Origin: Anaerolineae bacterium
Lineage (GTDB): Bacteria; Chloroflexota; Anaerolineae; Aggregatilineales; UBA3940
Assembly (NCBI GenBank): GCA_016926255.1
Contig: JAFGOY010000031.1
Location: 62,001-126,000 of the forward strand
Direction: 5' to 3'
Length of the DNA: 64,000 nt
The stretch's first letter is position 1; each line of letters starts with the position of its first letter. The position numbers and the translations under genes were made by a program. The notes beneath the pieces were generated by a model, which worked only from the letters and a program-made list of their open reading frames with translations, was not told where the DNA came from and made no database searches. Below, in pieces: positions 51,438 through 60,132 of the stretch.

Positions 51438-53654
51438 ATGAGCAATAACCCGGACGAAAACCCAACACCGGCAGCCGAGCCGACTCCAGCCGAAAATCCA
51501 ACACCGGCAGCCGAACCGACCCCAGCCGAAAATCTAACACCGGCAGCCGAACCCACGCCGGTCGAGACGGTTGAGGAGAAACCGCTTTTCACCTTTGAAC
51601 CGGTCGATAAGCCGGATGATCCTGCCACCCCCTACCTCGCCCCCGATCTGCCACCCTATTTCATCCCGCGCCGCGAACTGGCCGAACTCAAGAAGCTGCT
51701 CCTGAGCCGCCCTACCTCATCGCTTGCCCCGCTGACGCTCTTCGGCCCCAGCGGTTCGGGCAAAACATCGCTCGCCATCGCACTGGCACATGACGCCGAT
51801 ATGCTCAAAACCTTCCCCGATGGCGTCCTATGGTATTCGCTCGGCGATAACGGCGATGTGCAGCATGCCCAATCCGTGTGGGGGAAGGCGCTTGGCTTCG
51901 ATCTCGACAATCTGCCCGACACCGCCAGCCGCGCCGTCCGCCTGCGTACCCGCCTGCGTGACGCCCATGCCCTGCTGATCATCGACGATGTGACCGATGT
52001 CGAACAGGTCAAGGCACTGAACGTCGGCGGGCCGGGCTGTGCCCGCCTGATCACCACCGATAAAGGCGATGAGATTACTTTTGCCTTCAAGACCCGCCGC
52101 TTCGAACTCGACCAGGTCAGTGAAGAAGAGGCGCTCGATCTGCTCGTCAGGTGGGCGGGGATGCTCCCCGACATCTACCTGCCGACCGTCAAGGAGATCG
52201 TCAAGCGGCTGGCTTATTCCCCGCTGACCCTCGCGCTGGTCGGGGCGCAGGCGCGGCAGGGGATCACCTGGCTGCGTCTCCTCGAGATCCTCCGCGACGA
52301 CCAGGGGCCAATCGTCACCCTCGACCCCGACGAACCCGAAACCCGGCAGAATGCGCTGGGGCTGGTGATCAATCTCGTGCTCAGTCGATTCGGCAGCGCG
52401 GGACTCCAGCGGGCGATTGAATTAGGCGCGTTCGCCGCCGGAACGGGATCACCGTTCTCGGTTGGCGCTGCCGCCGCCTGCTGGAAAATGGAAGAAGACG
52501 ACGCCCGCAGCACGCTCGATACGCTGGTCGGCGCGTCGATCATCCAGCGCCTGCCTGATGACCTGTTCGCCCTGCACCGATCCTTACGCGATCACCTGCG
52601 CCGCAGCGCCCGCCCCGGCGTCGTCGAAACCGCCGAGGAGCGCATCCGCAATTATTACATCACCCAGATCGAACAGGCGTCTGCCCCCACCCGCGAGATC
52701 GACAGCCAGATCGGGCAGGTGATGGCCGCCTACAACCAGATCACCGCCGTAGACAGCTCCCGCAGCGATCTCTTTGCCGACGCGCTGATGAGCTACTTCG
52801 AGAAGCGCGGCCTGTGGAGCAACTTCGTCCGCCTCGCCCGCCATATCTGCGACGCGGCCCGCATCGGCGGTGACGTGATCCGCGAGTATTCCACGTGCAG
52901 CGACCTGGGTTACGCATATACCATCCTCGGCCAATACGACGAGGCAAAGGGATGCTTCGAACGCTCGCTCGCCGTCAGCCGCGAGCTGGGCGATACGTCC
53001 GGCGAGGCATCGGCGCTCAACAACCTGGGCGCGATCTTAGAGCGCCAGGGGGCCTATCTGGAAGCGCTCAACCACTACCAGGAAAGTCTCAATCTCCAGG
53101 AAGACCTGGGGATGCCCGAAGACACCGCCGAGGCGCTGAACAACGTCGCCGGGGTGCTCTACCGGCTCGAGCAGTGGGATGACGCCCTCAAGGGTTTCCA
53201 GCGTTCGCTCGACATGTACACCGTGCTCAACGACCGGAACGGGCAGGCCCAGATATGGTTGAACATTGGTGCGGTCTACGAACGCCTCGGCCACGACGAC
53301 GAGTCCGAATCGGCCTACCAGCGCTCGCTGGCGATCTACACCAATCAGGGCCACGAGATCGGGCAGTCACAGGCGCTCAACAACCTGGGGATCATCTACT
53401 TCAACCAGAACGAACCCGACCGGGCGCTGTCGCATTTCAAGCGCTCCCTCGCGCTTAAAGAAAAGCTCGGCGACCGCCACGGTGAAGCATCGACGCTCAA
53501 CAACATTGCCCTGCTCTACGAGCGCACCGGCTCGATTGCGCTGGCGCTCGAACACTTCGAGCAGTCGTTCCAGATTCTCGACGTGCTCGACGATCCGCGC
53601 GCGGACGTCGTGCGCGGGAACATCGAGCGGCTGAGAGAAGAGATGGACAAGTAG
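51438..53654 (+). CDS. STAND-type NTPase with TPR repeats
   Basis: A 738-aa signalling ATPase of the AP-ATPase/NB-ARC kind. Residues 5-42 are three Pro/Thr/Glu/Ala repeats from 36-bp DNA repeats. The NTPase domain (about 70-400) has Walker A FGPSGSGKTSLA, Walker B ALLIIDDV, a sensor ARLITTDKG and the SPLTLALVG version of the GLPLA motif. After a winged-helix region come six or so TPR units (about 485-735) with repeated EASALNNLG / EALNNVAGVLYRL patterns. STAND proteins act as switches in regulation or anti-phage defence. No effector domain is fused and none is adjacent, so it is more likely a regulator or scaffold. Confidence 0.85.
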   Translation: MSNNPDENPTPAAEPTPAENPTPAAEPTPAENLTPAAEPTPVETVEEKPLFTFEPVDKPDDPATPYLAPDLPPYFIPRRELAELKKLLLSRPTSSLAPLTLFGPSGSGKTSLAIALAHDADMLKTFPDGVLWYSLGDNGDVQHAQSVWGKALGFDLDNLPDTASRAVRLRTRLRDAHALLIIDDVTDVEQVKALNVGGPGCARLITTDKGDEITFAFKTRRFELDQVSEEEALDLLVRWAGMLPDIYLPTVKEIVKRLAYSPLTLALVGAQARQGITWLRLLEILRDDQGPIVTLDPDEPETRQNALGLVINLVLSRFGSAGLQRAIELGAFAAGTGSPFSVGAAAACWKMEEDDARSTLDTLVGASIIQRLPDDLFALHRSLRDHLRRSARPGVVETAEERIRNYYITQIEQASAPTREIDSQIGQVMAAYNQITAVDSSRSDLFADALMSYFEKRGLWSNFVRLARHICDAARIGGDVIREYSTCSDLGYAYTILGQYDEAKGCFERSLAVSRELGDTSGEASALNNLGAILERQGAYLEALNHYQESLNLQEDLGMPEDTAEALNNVAGVLYRLEQWDDALKGFQRSLDMYTVLNDRNGQAQIWLNIGAVYERLGHDDESESAYQRSLAIYTNQGHEIGQSQALNNLGIIYFNQNEPDRALSHFKRSLALKEKLGDRHGEASTLNNIALLYERTGSIALALEHFEQSFQILDVLDDPRADVVRGNIERLREEMDK
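51456..51563 (+). repeat. 36-bp tandem repeat inside the STAND gene, three units
   Basis: Units at 51456-51491, 51492-51527 and 51528-51563, each encoding ENPTPAAEPTPA or a close variant. The third has diverged most. Being in frame, copy number change would only shorten or lengthen the N-terminal tail. Confidence 0.9.
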
Positions 53655-53719
53655 CGGTCGGTTTCTCCCCCAACCTGGAGCGATTGGGTTGTCCTCTGGT
53701 TCATACAGTTCAGGCCGCA

Positions 53720-53790
53720 CCTGCCCCCGTGGGGGAAGTGGCGAACTGAGGTTCGTGTGTGAACCGAAGGTTCGGCGAAGGGGGTGAGGT
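53720..53790 (+). repeat. Palindromic intergenic element, copy 2
   Basis: Starts CCTGCCCCCGTGGGGGAAGTGG and ends GCGAAGGGGGTGAGG, as in the copies at 30921 and 58166. The centre here has GGTTC/GAACC and CCGAAGGTTCGG palindromes. Lies just before the SRPBCC gene. Confidence 0.65.
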
Positions 53791-53818
53791 TAGCTACCTG
53801 TACAACCCAGGAGGCCCC

Positions 53819-54661
53819 ATGACCCCAATCACACAATCCCTGATAACCCTCGCCCTGATCACCACCCTCGAACTCGCCGTCTACGCGATCTTCCTCCGCC
53901 CCCGAATCGCGTCATGGGGTGCAACCCGCGACGAAGCCACCTCCCCCCTGCCCGGCGACGATCTCGCCCCCGGTGGCATCGACTCCACCCGCGCGATCAC
54001 CATCGATGCGCCGATCAACGAGGTCTGGGCGTGGATCATCCAGCTCGGCGCGGATCGGGGCGGCTTTTTCAGCTACGCCTTCATCGAGAAAGCGCTCGGC
54101 TACGAATTCCGCGAAGCCGACATCGTCCCCGAATTCGAAGACATGCCCGTCGGGCGGATCGTCCCCGCCTCGCTCGACGAGTCAAAGAGCTTTATCGATT
54201 ACAATTTCCGGGTCACTGCCGTCGATCCGGGGAAGTGGTATGTGCTGGCAAACTGGGGCGCGTTCGTCGTGCGGGAGATCGATGCCGGACACACCCGCCT
54301 GATCGTCCGCACGCACCGGCAGGAGCACCCGACCCTGTGGCACAAAATCGCCGACTTTTTTGGCATGACCGTGCACTACATCATGGAGCGCCGCATGCTG
54401 ATCGGGTTCAAGGCGCAGGCCGAAGCCGGGCCGGGTGTGCGACTTCCCTCGTGGCCCGACAACCTGTGGCTGCTCGGCCTTGTTCTGTCGGCGGTGGGCA
54501 TCATCGCCCTGATCTTCTTCGGCGGCGGCATTCCCGCCATCGTGCTGTCGGCGGTCTATGCGACGCTCTGGCTCGTCACGCTCCTGATCGTCGATCCGCG
54601 CCCCGGATACAGCCTCGCGCTGCTGCTGATCGTCGCCGGGTCGCTCGGCTGGCTGATCTGA
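53819..54661 (+). CDS. SRPBCC-fold membrane protein
   Basis: A 280-aa protein: an N-terminal TM helix (about 5-25), an SRPBCC/polyketide-cyclase-type domain (about 50-205; ITIDAPINEVWAWIIQLGADRGGFFSY and WGAFVVREIDAGHTRLIVRT), then three to four TM helices at the C-terminus. The start ATG 53819 has a perfect AGGAGG four bases before it. SRPBCC domains bind hydrophobic ligands in a deep cavity, so a lipid-related role is possible but unproven. Confidence 0.85.
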   Translation: MTPITQSLITLALITTLELAVYAIFLRPRIASWGATRDEATSPLPGDDLAPGGIDSTRAITIDAPINEVWAWIIQLGADRGGFFSYAFIEKALGYEFREADIVPEFEDMPVGRIVPASLDESKSFIDYNFRVTAVDPGKWYVLANWGAFVVREIDAGHTRLIVRTHRQEHPTLWHKIADFFGMTVHYIMERRMLIGFKAQAEAGPGVRLPSWPDNLWLLGLVLSAVGIIALIFFGGGIPAIVLSAVYATLWLVTLLIVDPRPGYSLALLLIVAGSLGWLI

Positions 54662-54668
54662 TCGCCGG

Positions 54669-56018
54669 TCACCCCTGCGCGGCGATCAGCGATTGGTACC
54701 ACCGCCCGCTGTCCTTGACGATCCGCTCCTGAGTCCGGTGATTGACATACACGATGCCAAAGCGTTTTGAGTAACCCTCGGCCCATTCGAAATTATCGAG
54801 CAGCGTCCACACGAAATAGCCCCGGCAGTTCGAACCTTCATCGATGGCCTGTCTGACCCCCGCAAGATGGGCCTGTAAATAAGCCGTTCGCTTCTCGTCA
54901 TGCACCCGGCCATCGACAACCGTATCGGTGAACGCCGCGCCGTTCTCGGTGACATAGCAGGCCGGATTGCCGTACTCGTTTTTCAAGAGCATCAGCACCT
55001 CGTACAATACCGGGGGATAGACCTCCCAGCCCATCGATGTATACTGCACGCCATCCTGCTCGAATTCCCCGTCGGGAGCTTCCGGCCCCACACCGCTGAA
55101 CCCCATGCCGATAGCCCACCGGTTGAATCGAACGCGGTCGCGGGTGTAGGTGTTGATGCCGACATAATCGAGCGGCACGGCGATGGTCTGCATATCGCCC
55201 GGTTCGATTTTCACGCGGGCAGGCCACAACTGATCGGTGAACTGCGGCGGGTATTCGCCGTGAAAAATCGGATCGAGGAAGGTGCGCCGCATCAGGGCAT
55301 CGGCTTTTACCACCGCCCGCCGATCCTTCTTCGATCCGGTCAGCGGATAGATCGGGCGAAGGTCGAGCGCGATCCCGACCTTTGCATCCGGTTCCCCGGC
55401 TTTGATCGATCTGGCTGCAAGTCCGTGCCCCAGCATCAGGTGATGCACCACCTTGAAGAACTGTAACGGCTTTCGATATCCCGGCGCGTGCCAGCCCATC
55501 ACGTGGCCCAGCGCGGCGACCATCATCGGTTCATTGAGCGTCATCCAATCGGTGACCCGGTCGCCCAGGCTCTCGACCATCAACGCGGCGAAGTCGGCCA
55601 GCCACGCGGCACAGTCCCGGTTCATCCAGCCGCCCTGATCCTGTAGCGCCTGCGGCAGTTCCCAGTGATACAGGTTGACGCAGGGTTTGATCCCCGCCGC
55701 TAATAGTTCATCGACCACCCGTTTGTAGAAATCCAGCCCCTTTTCGTTGACCCTCCCGAGCCCATCGGGCAGCACGCGCGGCCAGTTGATCGAAAAGCGG
55801 TAGGCATGTAGTCCAAGCTCCTTCATCAGTGCGATGTCTTCTGCGTAGCGGTGATAGAAATCGCAGGCCACATCGCCCGTATCGCCGTTTTTGATCTTGC
55901 CCGGCGTATGGGCAAACCGATCCCAGATCGATTCGCCTTTGCCGTCTTCGTTCCACACGCCTTCAATCTGGTAGGATGACGCCGCTGCGCCAAATACAAA
56001 TCCATCCGGGAAGTTCAT
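54669..56018 (-). CDS. GH1 beta-glucosidase
   Basis: A 449-aa cytoplasmic family 1 glycoside hydrolase, which removes terminal beta-glucosyl or related residues with retention. The acid/base is Glu163 (TLNEP) and the nucleophile is Glu358 (YVTENGAAF). The NFPDGFVFGAAASSYQIEG start and the closing FEWAEGYSKRFGIVYVN are standard. The ATG 56018 is preceded by GGAGAAC. It lies 25 bases after a MarR regulator gene on the same strand and near a divergent glycosyltransferase gene, so it may hydrolyse glucosides under MarR control. Confidence 0.94.
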   Translation of the reverse strand: MNFPDGFVFGAAASSYQIEGVWNEDGKGESIWDRFAHTPGKIKNGDTGDVACDFYHRYAEDIALMKELGLHAYRFSINWPRVLPDGLGRVNEKGLDFYKRVVDELLAAGIKPCVNLYHWELPQALQDQGGWMNRDCAAWLADFAALMVESLGDRVTDWMTLNEPMMVAALGHVMGWHAPGYRKPLQFFKVVHHLMLGHGLAARSIKAGEPDAKVGIALDLRPIYPLTGSKKDRRAVVKADALMRRTFLDPIFHGEYPPQFTDQLWPARVKIEPGDMQTIAVPLDYVGINTYTRDRVRFNRWAIGMGFSGVGPEAPDGEFEQDGVQYTSMGWEVYPPVLYEVLMLLKNEYGNPACYVTENGAAFTDTVVDGRVHDEKRTAYLQAHLAGVRQAIDEGSNCRGYFVWTLLDNFEWAEGYSKRFGIVYVNHRTQERIVKDSGRWYQSLIAAQG

Positions 56019-56043
56019 ATCGTGTTCTCCGCTGTTGGTGAGA

Positions 56044-56481
56044 TTACTGCCAGTCATAGCCGAGACTGTGGGACGCCTTTTGCAGCAGTCGATGCAGGTG
56101 CTGCTTCTCGTCCTCGTCAAGCGCCGAAAGGAAATCGCGGGTATATTGGGCGGCATTGGACAGCGTATCCTGATAGGCCCGCTGCCCGTCTTCGGTCAGG
56201 TTCAGCCACCAGTTGCGCCGATCCGCCCGATCCTGCTCTTTGACGATCAATCCCTTTTCGACGAGCTTCTGCACCTGAAGCGATACCGGCCCCGGACTGA
56301 TGTGCATCGCTTCGGCAAGCTGCCGCGAGTTGATCGGGGCAAGCTGGCCCAGCACCATGATCACCGAGCGTTCGGCGACGGTAAACGCGACGTCTTCCTC
56401 GCTGGCGCGTTCCTCATAGGCGTTCACCAGGCTGAACAACGCCTGGTTGATCTGTAAGTACTCTCTATCTGACAGGCTCAT
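56044..56481 (-). CDS. MarR-family transcriptional regulator
   Basis: A 145-aa winged-helix regulator: ERSVIMVLGQLAPINSRQLAEAMHISPGPVSLQVQKLVEKGLIVKEQDRADRRNWWLNLTEDGQRAY covers the DNA-binding domain (about 30-100). Terminal helices form the dimer. MarR proteins usually repress and are released by phenolic or other small ligands. It heads an operon with the GH1 gene and diverges from the GT1 gene. A palindrome 15 bases before its start is a likely operator. Confidence 0.92.
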   Translation of the reverse strand: MSLSDREYLQINQALFSLVNAYEERASEEDVAFTVAERSVIMVLGQLAPINSRQLAEAMHISPGPVSLQVQKLVEKGLIVKEQDRADRRNWWLNLTEDGQRAYQDTLSNAAQYTRDFLSALDEDEKQHLHRLLQKASHSLGYDWQ

Positions 56482-56490
56482 AGCTGCCTT

Positions 56491-56531
56491 ATATAGTTTT
56501 AATTTAAAACGATTTTATTGTAAAACTATAT
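56491..56531. promoter_or_regulatory. Putative MarR operator region
   Basis: GTTTTAATTTAAAAC (56496-56510) is a perfect palindrome with one central base. It lies inside a wider 11-bp inverted repeat (56491-56501 with 56521-56531). The region lies between the MarR gene and the divergent glycosyltransferase and is strikingly AT-rich. Confidence 0.65.
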
Positions 56532-56661
56532 TTCGGGCTTGTCAACCCAATTGCTTTCTGAGAAGATCGGCTGGCACCTTGATCGGCGCATCGAACACCT
56601 GCGTGAAGAGTTTAAATGATCGCACTCTCTCGATCATCACAGCAGGCGGAGGAAAATCACC

Positions 56662-57834
56662 TTGCGCGTTCTGTTCACCCTACAGCCCATGTTCGGCCAC
56701 TTCCATGCGATGGTTCCACTCGCGCTGGCCCTGAAAGATCACGGCCACGAGGTGGCCTTCGCCACCGGCGAAAGCTTCGGCCCGGTCGTCGAACACGTCG
56801 GATTCCGGCATTTCACCTGTGGCCGCGACTGCGAGGACAATCGCCACATGCTCGAAGAGCTTCCCGAATGGCCGTCCATCGAGGAGAAGGTCGACAACCC
56901 CGGCGTCAGGCAGTTGTGGGGATTCATCCTGGGATTTGCCCCGCAGATGCTCGACGACCTGATCGACCTGATCGGGGAGTGGCAGCCCGATCTGATCGTC
57001 CGCGACCCTTCCGAGTTCGCCAGCACTGTCGCGGCGGAACTGTTCGACCTGCCCTACGCCAGCATCCACTGGGCGCTCTATATCTCGACCTGGGGCTGCG
57101 ACGAACCCCTCAACGCGCTAAGGCGTCGCTGCGGCCTGCCCGACGATCCCGACTTTGCATCGTTCGACCGCTATTTCATATTGAATGCGCTGCCGCCTTC
57201 GTGGGAGCTTCATCCAGACCGGCCCCGCGTGATTCACCGGTTCTGTATGCCGCCCTTCGATCAGAGTGTCAGCGGCAGCCTTCCCGCCTGGGTCGGCTCC
57301 CTGCCCGATCAACCCACCATCTATGCCACGCTGGGCACGGCCTTCAACCGGCAGCCCGGCCACTTCCGCGCACTGATCGACGCGTTCAGCGCCGAGGCGT
57401 TCAATGCGATCATCACCGTCGGGAAGTCGACCGATCCGGCCCGGTTTAACCCCCTGCCGGAGAATGTGAAAGTCGAGCGGTACATCCCGCAAACGCTGAT
57501 CCTGCCCACCTGTGACGTGATCATCTTTCACGGGGGATTCAACTCGCTGCATTCGGCGATCTGGCACGGCCTGCCGATGGTGATCACCCCCCAGGGCGGC
57601 GGCGATCAGCGCCCGGCGGCAGACCAGTGCGACAAGCTCGGCCTCGGCGTGATCGTAGAGGGCGACCCGCCGGAGCCGGGAGCCATCAACCGGGCGGTCA
57701 GGACGGTATTGGAGCAGCCTTCGTATCGCCAGCGCGTCGGCCAGTTCCGCTCCGAGATGATGGCCCTCCCCGATCTTTCCGAGGCGGTGCGTCGATTGGA
57801 AAACCTGGCAAGAACCCGCGAGCCGCAGATTTGA
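56662..57834 (+). CDS. GT1/MGT-type glycosyltransferase
   Basis: A 390-aa UDP-sugar-type glycosyltransferase of the macrolide/steroid glucosyltransferase kind (GT-B fold). It starts at TTG 56662 with GGAGGA eight bases before it. The N-terminus MRVLFTLQPMFGHFHAMVPLALAL has the acceptor-side catalytic His. The C-terminal donor motif is FHGGFNSLHSAIWHGLPMVITPQGGGDQRPAAD (about 290-325). Related enzymes inactivate antibiotics or modify natural products by adding glucose. No biosynthetic cluster is nearby, so a detoxification role under the divergent MarR is the simplest reading. Confidence 0.9.
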   Translation: MRVLFTLQPMFGHFHAMVPLALALKDHGHEVAFATGESFGPVVEHVGFRHFTCGRDCEDNRHMLEELPEWPSIEEKVDNPGVRQLWGFILGFAPQMLDDLIDLIGEWQPDLIVRDPSEFASTVAAELFDLPYASIHWALYISTWGCDEPLNALRRRCGLPDDPDFASFDRYFILNALPPSWELHPDRPRVIHRFCMPPFDQSVSGSLPAWVGSLPDQPTIYATLGTAFNRQPGHFRALIDAFSAEAFNAIITVGKSTDPARFNPLPENVKVERYIPQTLILPTCDVIIFHGGFNSLHSAIWHGLPMVITPQGGGDQRPAADQCDKLGLGVIVEGDPPEPGAINRAVRTVLEQPSYRQRVGQFRSEMMALPDLSEAVRRLENLARTREPQI

Positions 57835-57840
57835 TAGTAT

Positions 57841-58101
57841 CTACAGCTCCCTGATCTCCCCAACCGCCTGCACATCGACCGGCACGCCGTCGAGACTGGT
57901 TGGCAGCACCCGCTCCGCGTCCAACGCCGAGAGCGGGTGTTTCTGTTTGACCATCACCACGATGCACACCTCGTCGGTGTATTCACCGCCCCGCTGACGC
58001 AGCCCCACGCCCACCCCCACGACATCCGGGTGGGCCATCAGTTTGCCCTCGTACTGGTTCTTGACCTCCAGCGCCCGCGCCAACTGGCCTTTGTCCGGCA
58101 T
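57841..58101 (-). CDS. Small conserved hypothetical protein
   Basis: An 86-aa soluble protein, MPDKGQLARALEVKNQYEGKLMAHPDVVGVGVGLRQRGGEYTDEVCIVVMVKQKHPLS... The core VVGVGVG-x-EVCIVVMVKQK fits the small N-terminal domain found in some bacterial trypsin-like proteases and as a stand-alone protein. ATG with AGGAGG-like sequence (CTCAGGAGGAAAC) upstream. Function unknown. It converges on the glycosyltransferase. Confidence 0.75.
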   Translation of the reverse strand: MPDKGQLARALEVKNQYEGKLMAHPDVVGVGVGLRQRGGEYTDEVCIVVMVKQKHPLSALDAERVLPTSLDGVPVDVQAVGEIREL

Positions 58102-58165
58102 AGTTTCCTCCTGAGCGGTCTATTGACCACTCCATCCCCCCCGGCGATCTTCGGCTCGTGTTCTT

Positions 58166-58236
58166 ACCTGCCCCCTGAAAGGGGGAAGTGGCCGACATGA
58201 CATCGGCTTTGCGATGTCATGTCGGTCGTAGGGGGT
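58166..58236 (+). repeat. Palindromic intergenic element, copy 3
   Basis: Opens CCTGCCCCCTGAAAGGGGG and closes GGTCGTAGGGGGTC like the other two copies. The centre is a perfect 14-bp inverted repeat (CCGACATGACATCG, 58192-58205, with its complement at 58212-58225). Confidence 0.75.
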
Positions 58237-58262
58237 CAAAAGGTGAACGTTAGATCAGACTC

Positions 58263-59063
58263 TCAGGCGACCTTCCGCCCCTCCCGCACCCGCTTGATCA
58301 CCATCCCTGGCAGCGCCAAAACCCGCCAGAAGGCGACCGCCGCCATCCCGTGCGCCAGCACCGCGAACAGGGGCGGTGTCTGATAGGTGTAATACGTCCA
58401 GCACTGGCGGGTCGTTCCCCACAGTTCGAGGAAGTAGCCCAGTCCCGACCCCGCGATGAAGGTGATCGCCTGCGTGCGAAAGCCTTTCGGCGTACCGATC
58501 AACAGCGCACACAGAATCAATGAGATGACCGTCAGCGACTTGTCGATGGTCGGCCAGACGAAGACGAGCAGCAGCACGACGAAGGGCGCGAACACCGCGA
58601 TATAGATCGCCCGCCAGCCCTTCACGCCGATCCGCTCCCCCGACAGCCCGTCGAGCAGCTTCACCAGCCGGTCGATGGTCAGGCTGGCAATCGGCCAGGC
58701 GGGGATGATCCACAGCGGCGGGCGTTCGAGCGTGTAGTACGTCCACAGCACGGTTTGCGTCCCCCAGCTTTCGATCACCAGCCCGCCGATCAGCCCGATC
58801 CCGATGATCGGCAGGTCGGCCTTGAGATCGGCCCCGCTGACCAGCACCACCGACATGAATGCAAAGATGCCCAGCAGCAGCCAGTCGAAGGTGCGCCACC
58901 ATTCGCCCTGCCAGTCGATCAGCGCCAGGTATTCCTCGGCCAGCGGCCACCAGATATAGATCACCAGCCCGATGATCAGCGTCATCGCGCCCAGCAGCAC
59001 GGAGCTGTGTCGAGTCCAGCGGAGTAAGGGAGTGTCGGGTTGTTTGTCGGGTTGGACGTCCAA
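58263..59063 (-). CDS. Polytopic membrane protein with internal repeat
   Basis: A 266-aa protein with about seven TM helices. Two segments repeat: ESWGTQTVLWTYYTLERPPLWI (about 100-121) and ELWGTTRQCWTYYTYQTPPLFA (about 208-229), showing an internal duplication of a helix pair. A Glu before WGT and a WTYYT loop in each half recall the Caroten_synth (CruF/DUF422)-type carotenoid hydratases, but the match is loose and no carotenoid genes are near. Function unknown. Confidence 0.7.
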   Translation of the reverse strand: MDVQPDKQPDTPLLRWTRHSSVLLGAMTLIIGLVIYIWWPLAEEYLALIDWQGEWWRTFDWLLLGIFAFMSVVLVSGADLKADLPIIGIGLIGGLVIESWGTQTVLWTYYTLERPPLWIIPAWPIASLTIDRLVKLLDGLSGERIGVKGWRAIYIAVFAPFVVLLLVFVWPTIDKSLTVISLILCALLIGTPKGFRTQAITFIAGSGLGYFLELWGTTRQCWTYYTYQTPPLFAVLAHGMAAVAFWRVLALPGMVIKRVREGRKVA

Positions 59064-59238
59064 AAGAATTCTCCGATTGTTGGGACTCAGGGGCTTTGCC
59101 CCTGTAACCCCACAACCTTTTGAAAAAGGTTGACCAAAACCATATGTTCATTCATCGGGCGCAGCCCGATAAATGAATTATAGGGTGAAGGGAAATAATT
59201 TCCCTTTCAGGGTACGGGGCAGCGCCCCGGAAATTGTA
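59064..59238. repeat. Palindrome-rich spacer
   Basis: Contains a series of stem-loops: CAGGGGCTTTGCCCCTG, AACCTTTTGAAAAAGGTT, a 14-bp arm pair with one mismatch (TTCATTCATCGGGC 59147-59160 with GCCCGATAAATGAA 59164-59177), GGGAAATAATTTCCC and GGGGCAGCGCCCC. No coding sequence. Looks like a stack of mobile palindromes. Confidence 0.65.
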
Positions 59239-60114
59239 TCACAGCTTGGCTTTGAAGAACCCGATCACCCGTTCACGGTACGCCTCCGGCTCGATCTTCT
59301 CCGCCTCGCGGTGACCGGCTCCCTCGACGCGCCACAGGTCTTTCGGATCGCCGCACGCATCGAACAGTGCCTGCTGATCGGCGAGCGGCACGAAAGGATC
59401 GCTCCCCCCGTGAATGAACAGCACCGGGCGCGGGCTGATCTCCCCCACCTCCCCCAGCGGACTGGCATCATCCAGGCTGATCCCGCCCAGCCGCAGTTCG
59501 ATGAACCTGACCACCAGCCCGGCGAGAGGTTTCAGCGGCAGCCCGACCTTATCGCGGAATGCCCCCTGGATAACATGGAACAGGTGCCGGTTCGCCCCAT
59601 CGGCGACGACGCACACAACCCGCTTATCTTCGGCGGCCACCCGCAGCGCGATCCCGCCCCCCAGCGAGAAGCCCAGCAGCCCGATCCGTTTGACTCCCCG
59701 CGCCTGTAGAAAATCCATTGCCCCGATCAAGTCCTGCGATTCGTCTACGCCCAGCGTCACCCGCTGCCCATCGCTGATGCCGTGCCCCCGCCAGTCGAAT
59801 TGCAGTACGTCGAACCCCGCTTTGTAGAAAACGGGGAGCAGCGCCGTATCGCCGTCCATGCTGCCGAACAGCCCCGCGCAGAAGATCACCACCGGGCGGC
59901 GGCCCTGCTCACCCGTCAACCGACCGCCGAGCCTGACTCCGTCCCGCGCGGTGAAGGTCACGTGCTCGAAAGGCAGTTGATACTCGTCCGGCGTGCAGGG
60001 CGGATCGGGTTTCCATCGGCGGGTCGCACGGCCCGCCAGCAGCCACGCAGCGATCAGGATAATGGCGATGAGTACGATCAGCGCGACAAGCACATCGACC
60101 AGCACAGGCGGCAT
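59239..60114 (-). CDS. Alpha/beta hydrolase with membrane anchor
   Basis: A 291-aa serine hydrolase. An N-terminal TM helix (about 5-28) is followed by an alpha/beta-hydrolase domain with the oxyanion-side FCAGLFGSMDG, nucleophile Ser in GFSLGGG (about 155), an acid in GGSDPFVPL (about 236) and His in GAGHREAE (about 263). It resembles bacterial lysophospholipase-like or BAAT-type hydrolases exposed outside the membrane. Substrate unknown. Confidence 0.88.
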   Translation of the reverse strand: MPPVLVDVLVALIVLIAIILIAAWLLAGRATRRWKPDPPCTPDEYQLPFEHVTFTARDGVRLGGRLTGEQGRRPVVIFCAGLFGSMDGDTALLPVFYKAGFDVLQFDWRGHGISDGQRVTLGVDESQDLIGAMDFLQARGVKRIGLLGFSLGGGIALRVAAEDKRVVCVVADGANRHLFHVIQGAFRDKVGLPLKPLAGLVVRFIELRLGGISLDDASPLGEVGEISPRPVLFIHGGSDPFVPLADQQALFDACGDPKDLWRVEGAGHREAEKIEPEAYRERVIGFFKAKL

Positions 60115-60132
60115 TACATTTTCCTTCCCGTT

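Noticed and set aside
51456-51563. Three 36-bp direct repeats considered as a CRISPR
   Set aside because: The units are head to tail without spacers, lie in frame within a coding region and encode a Pro/Ala/Glu repeat. No cas gene is near.
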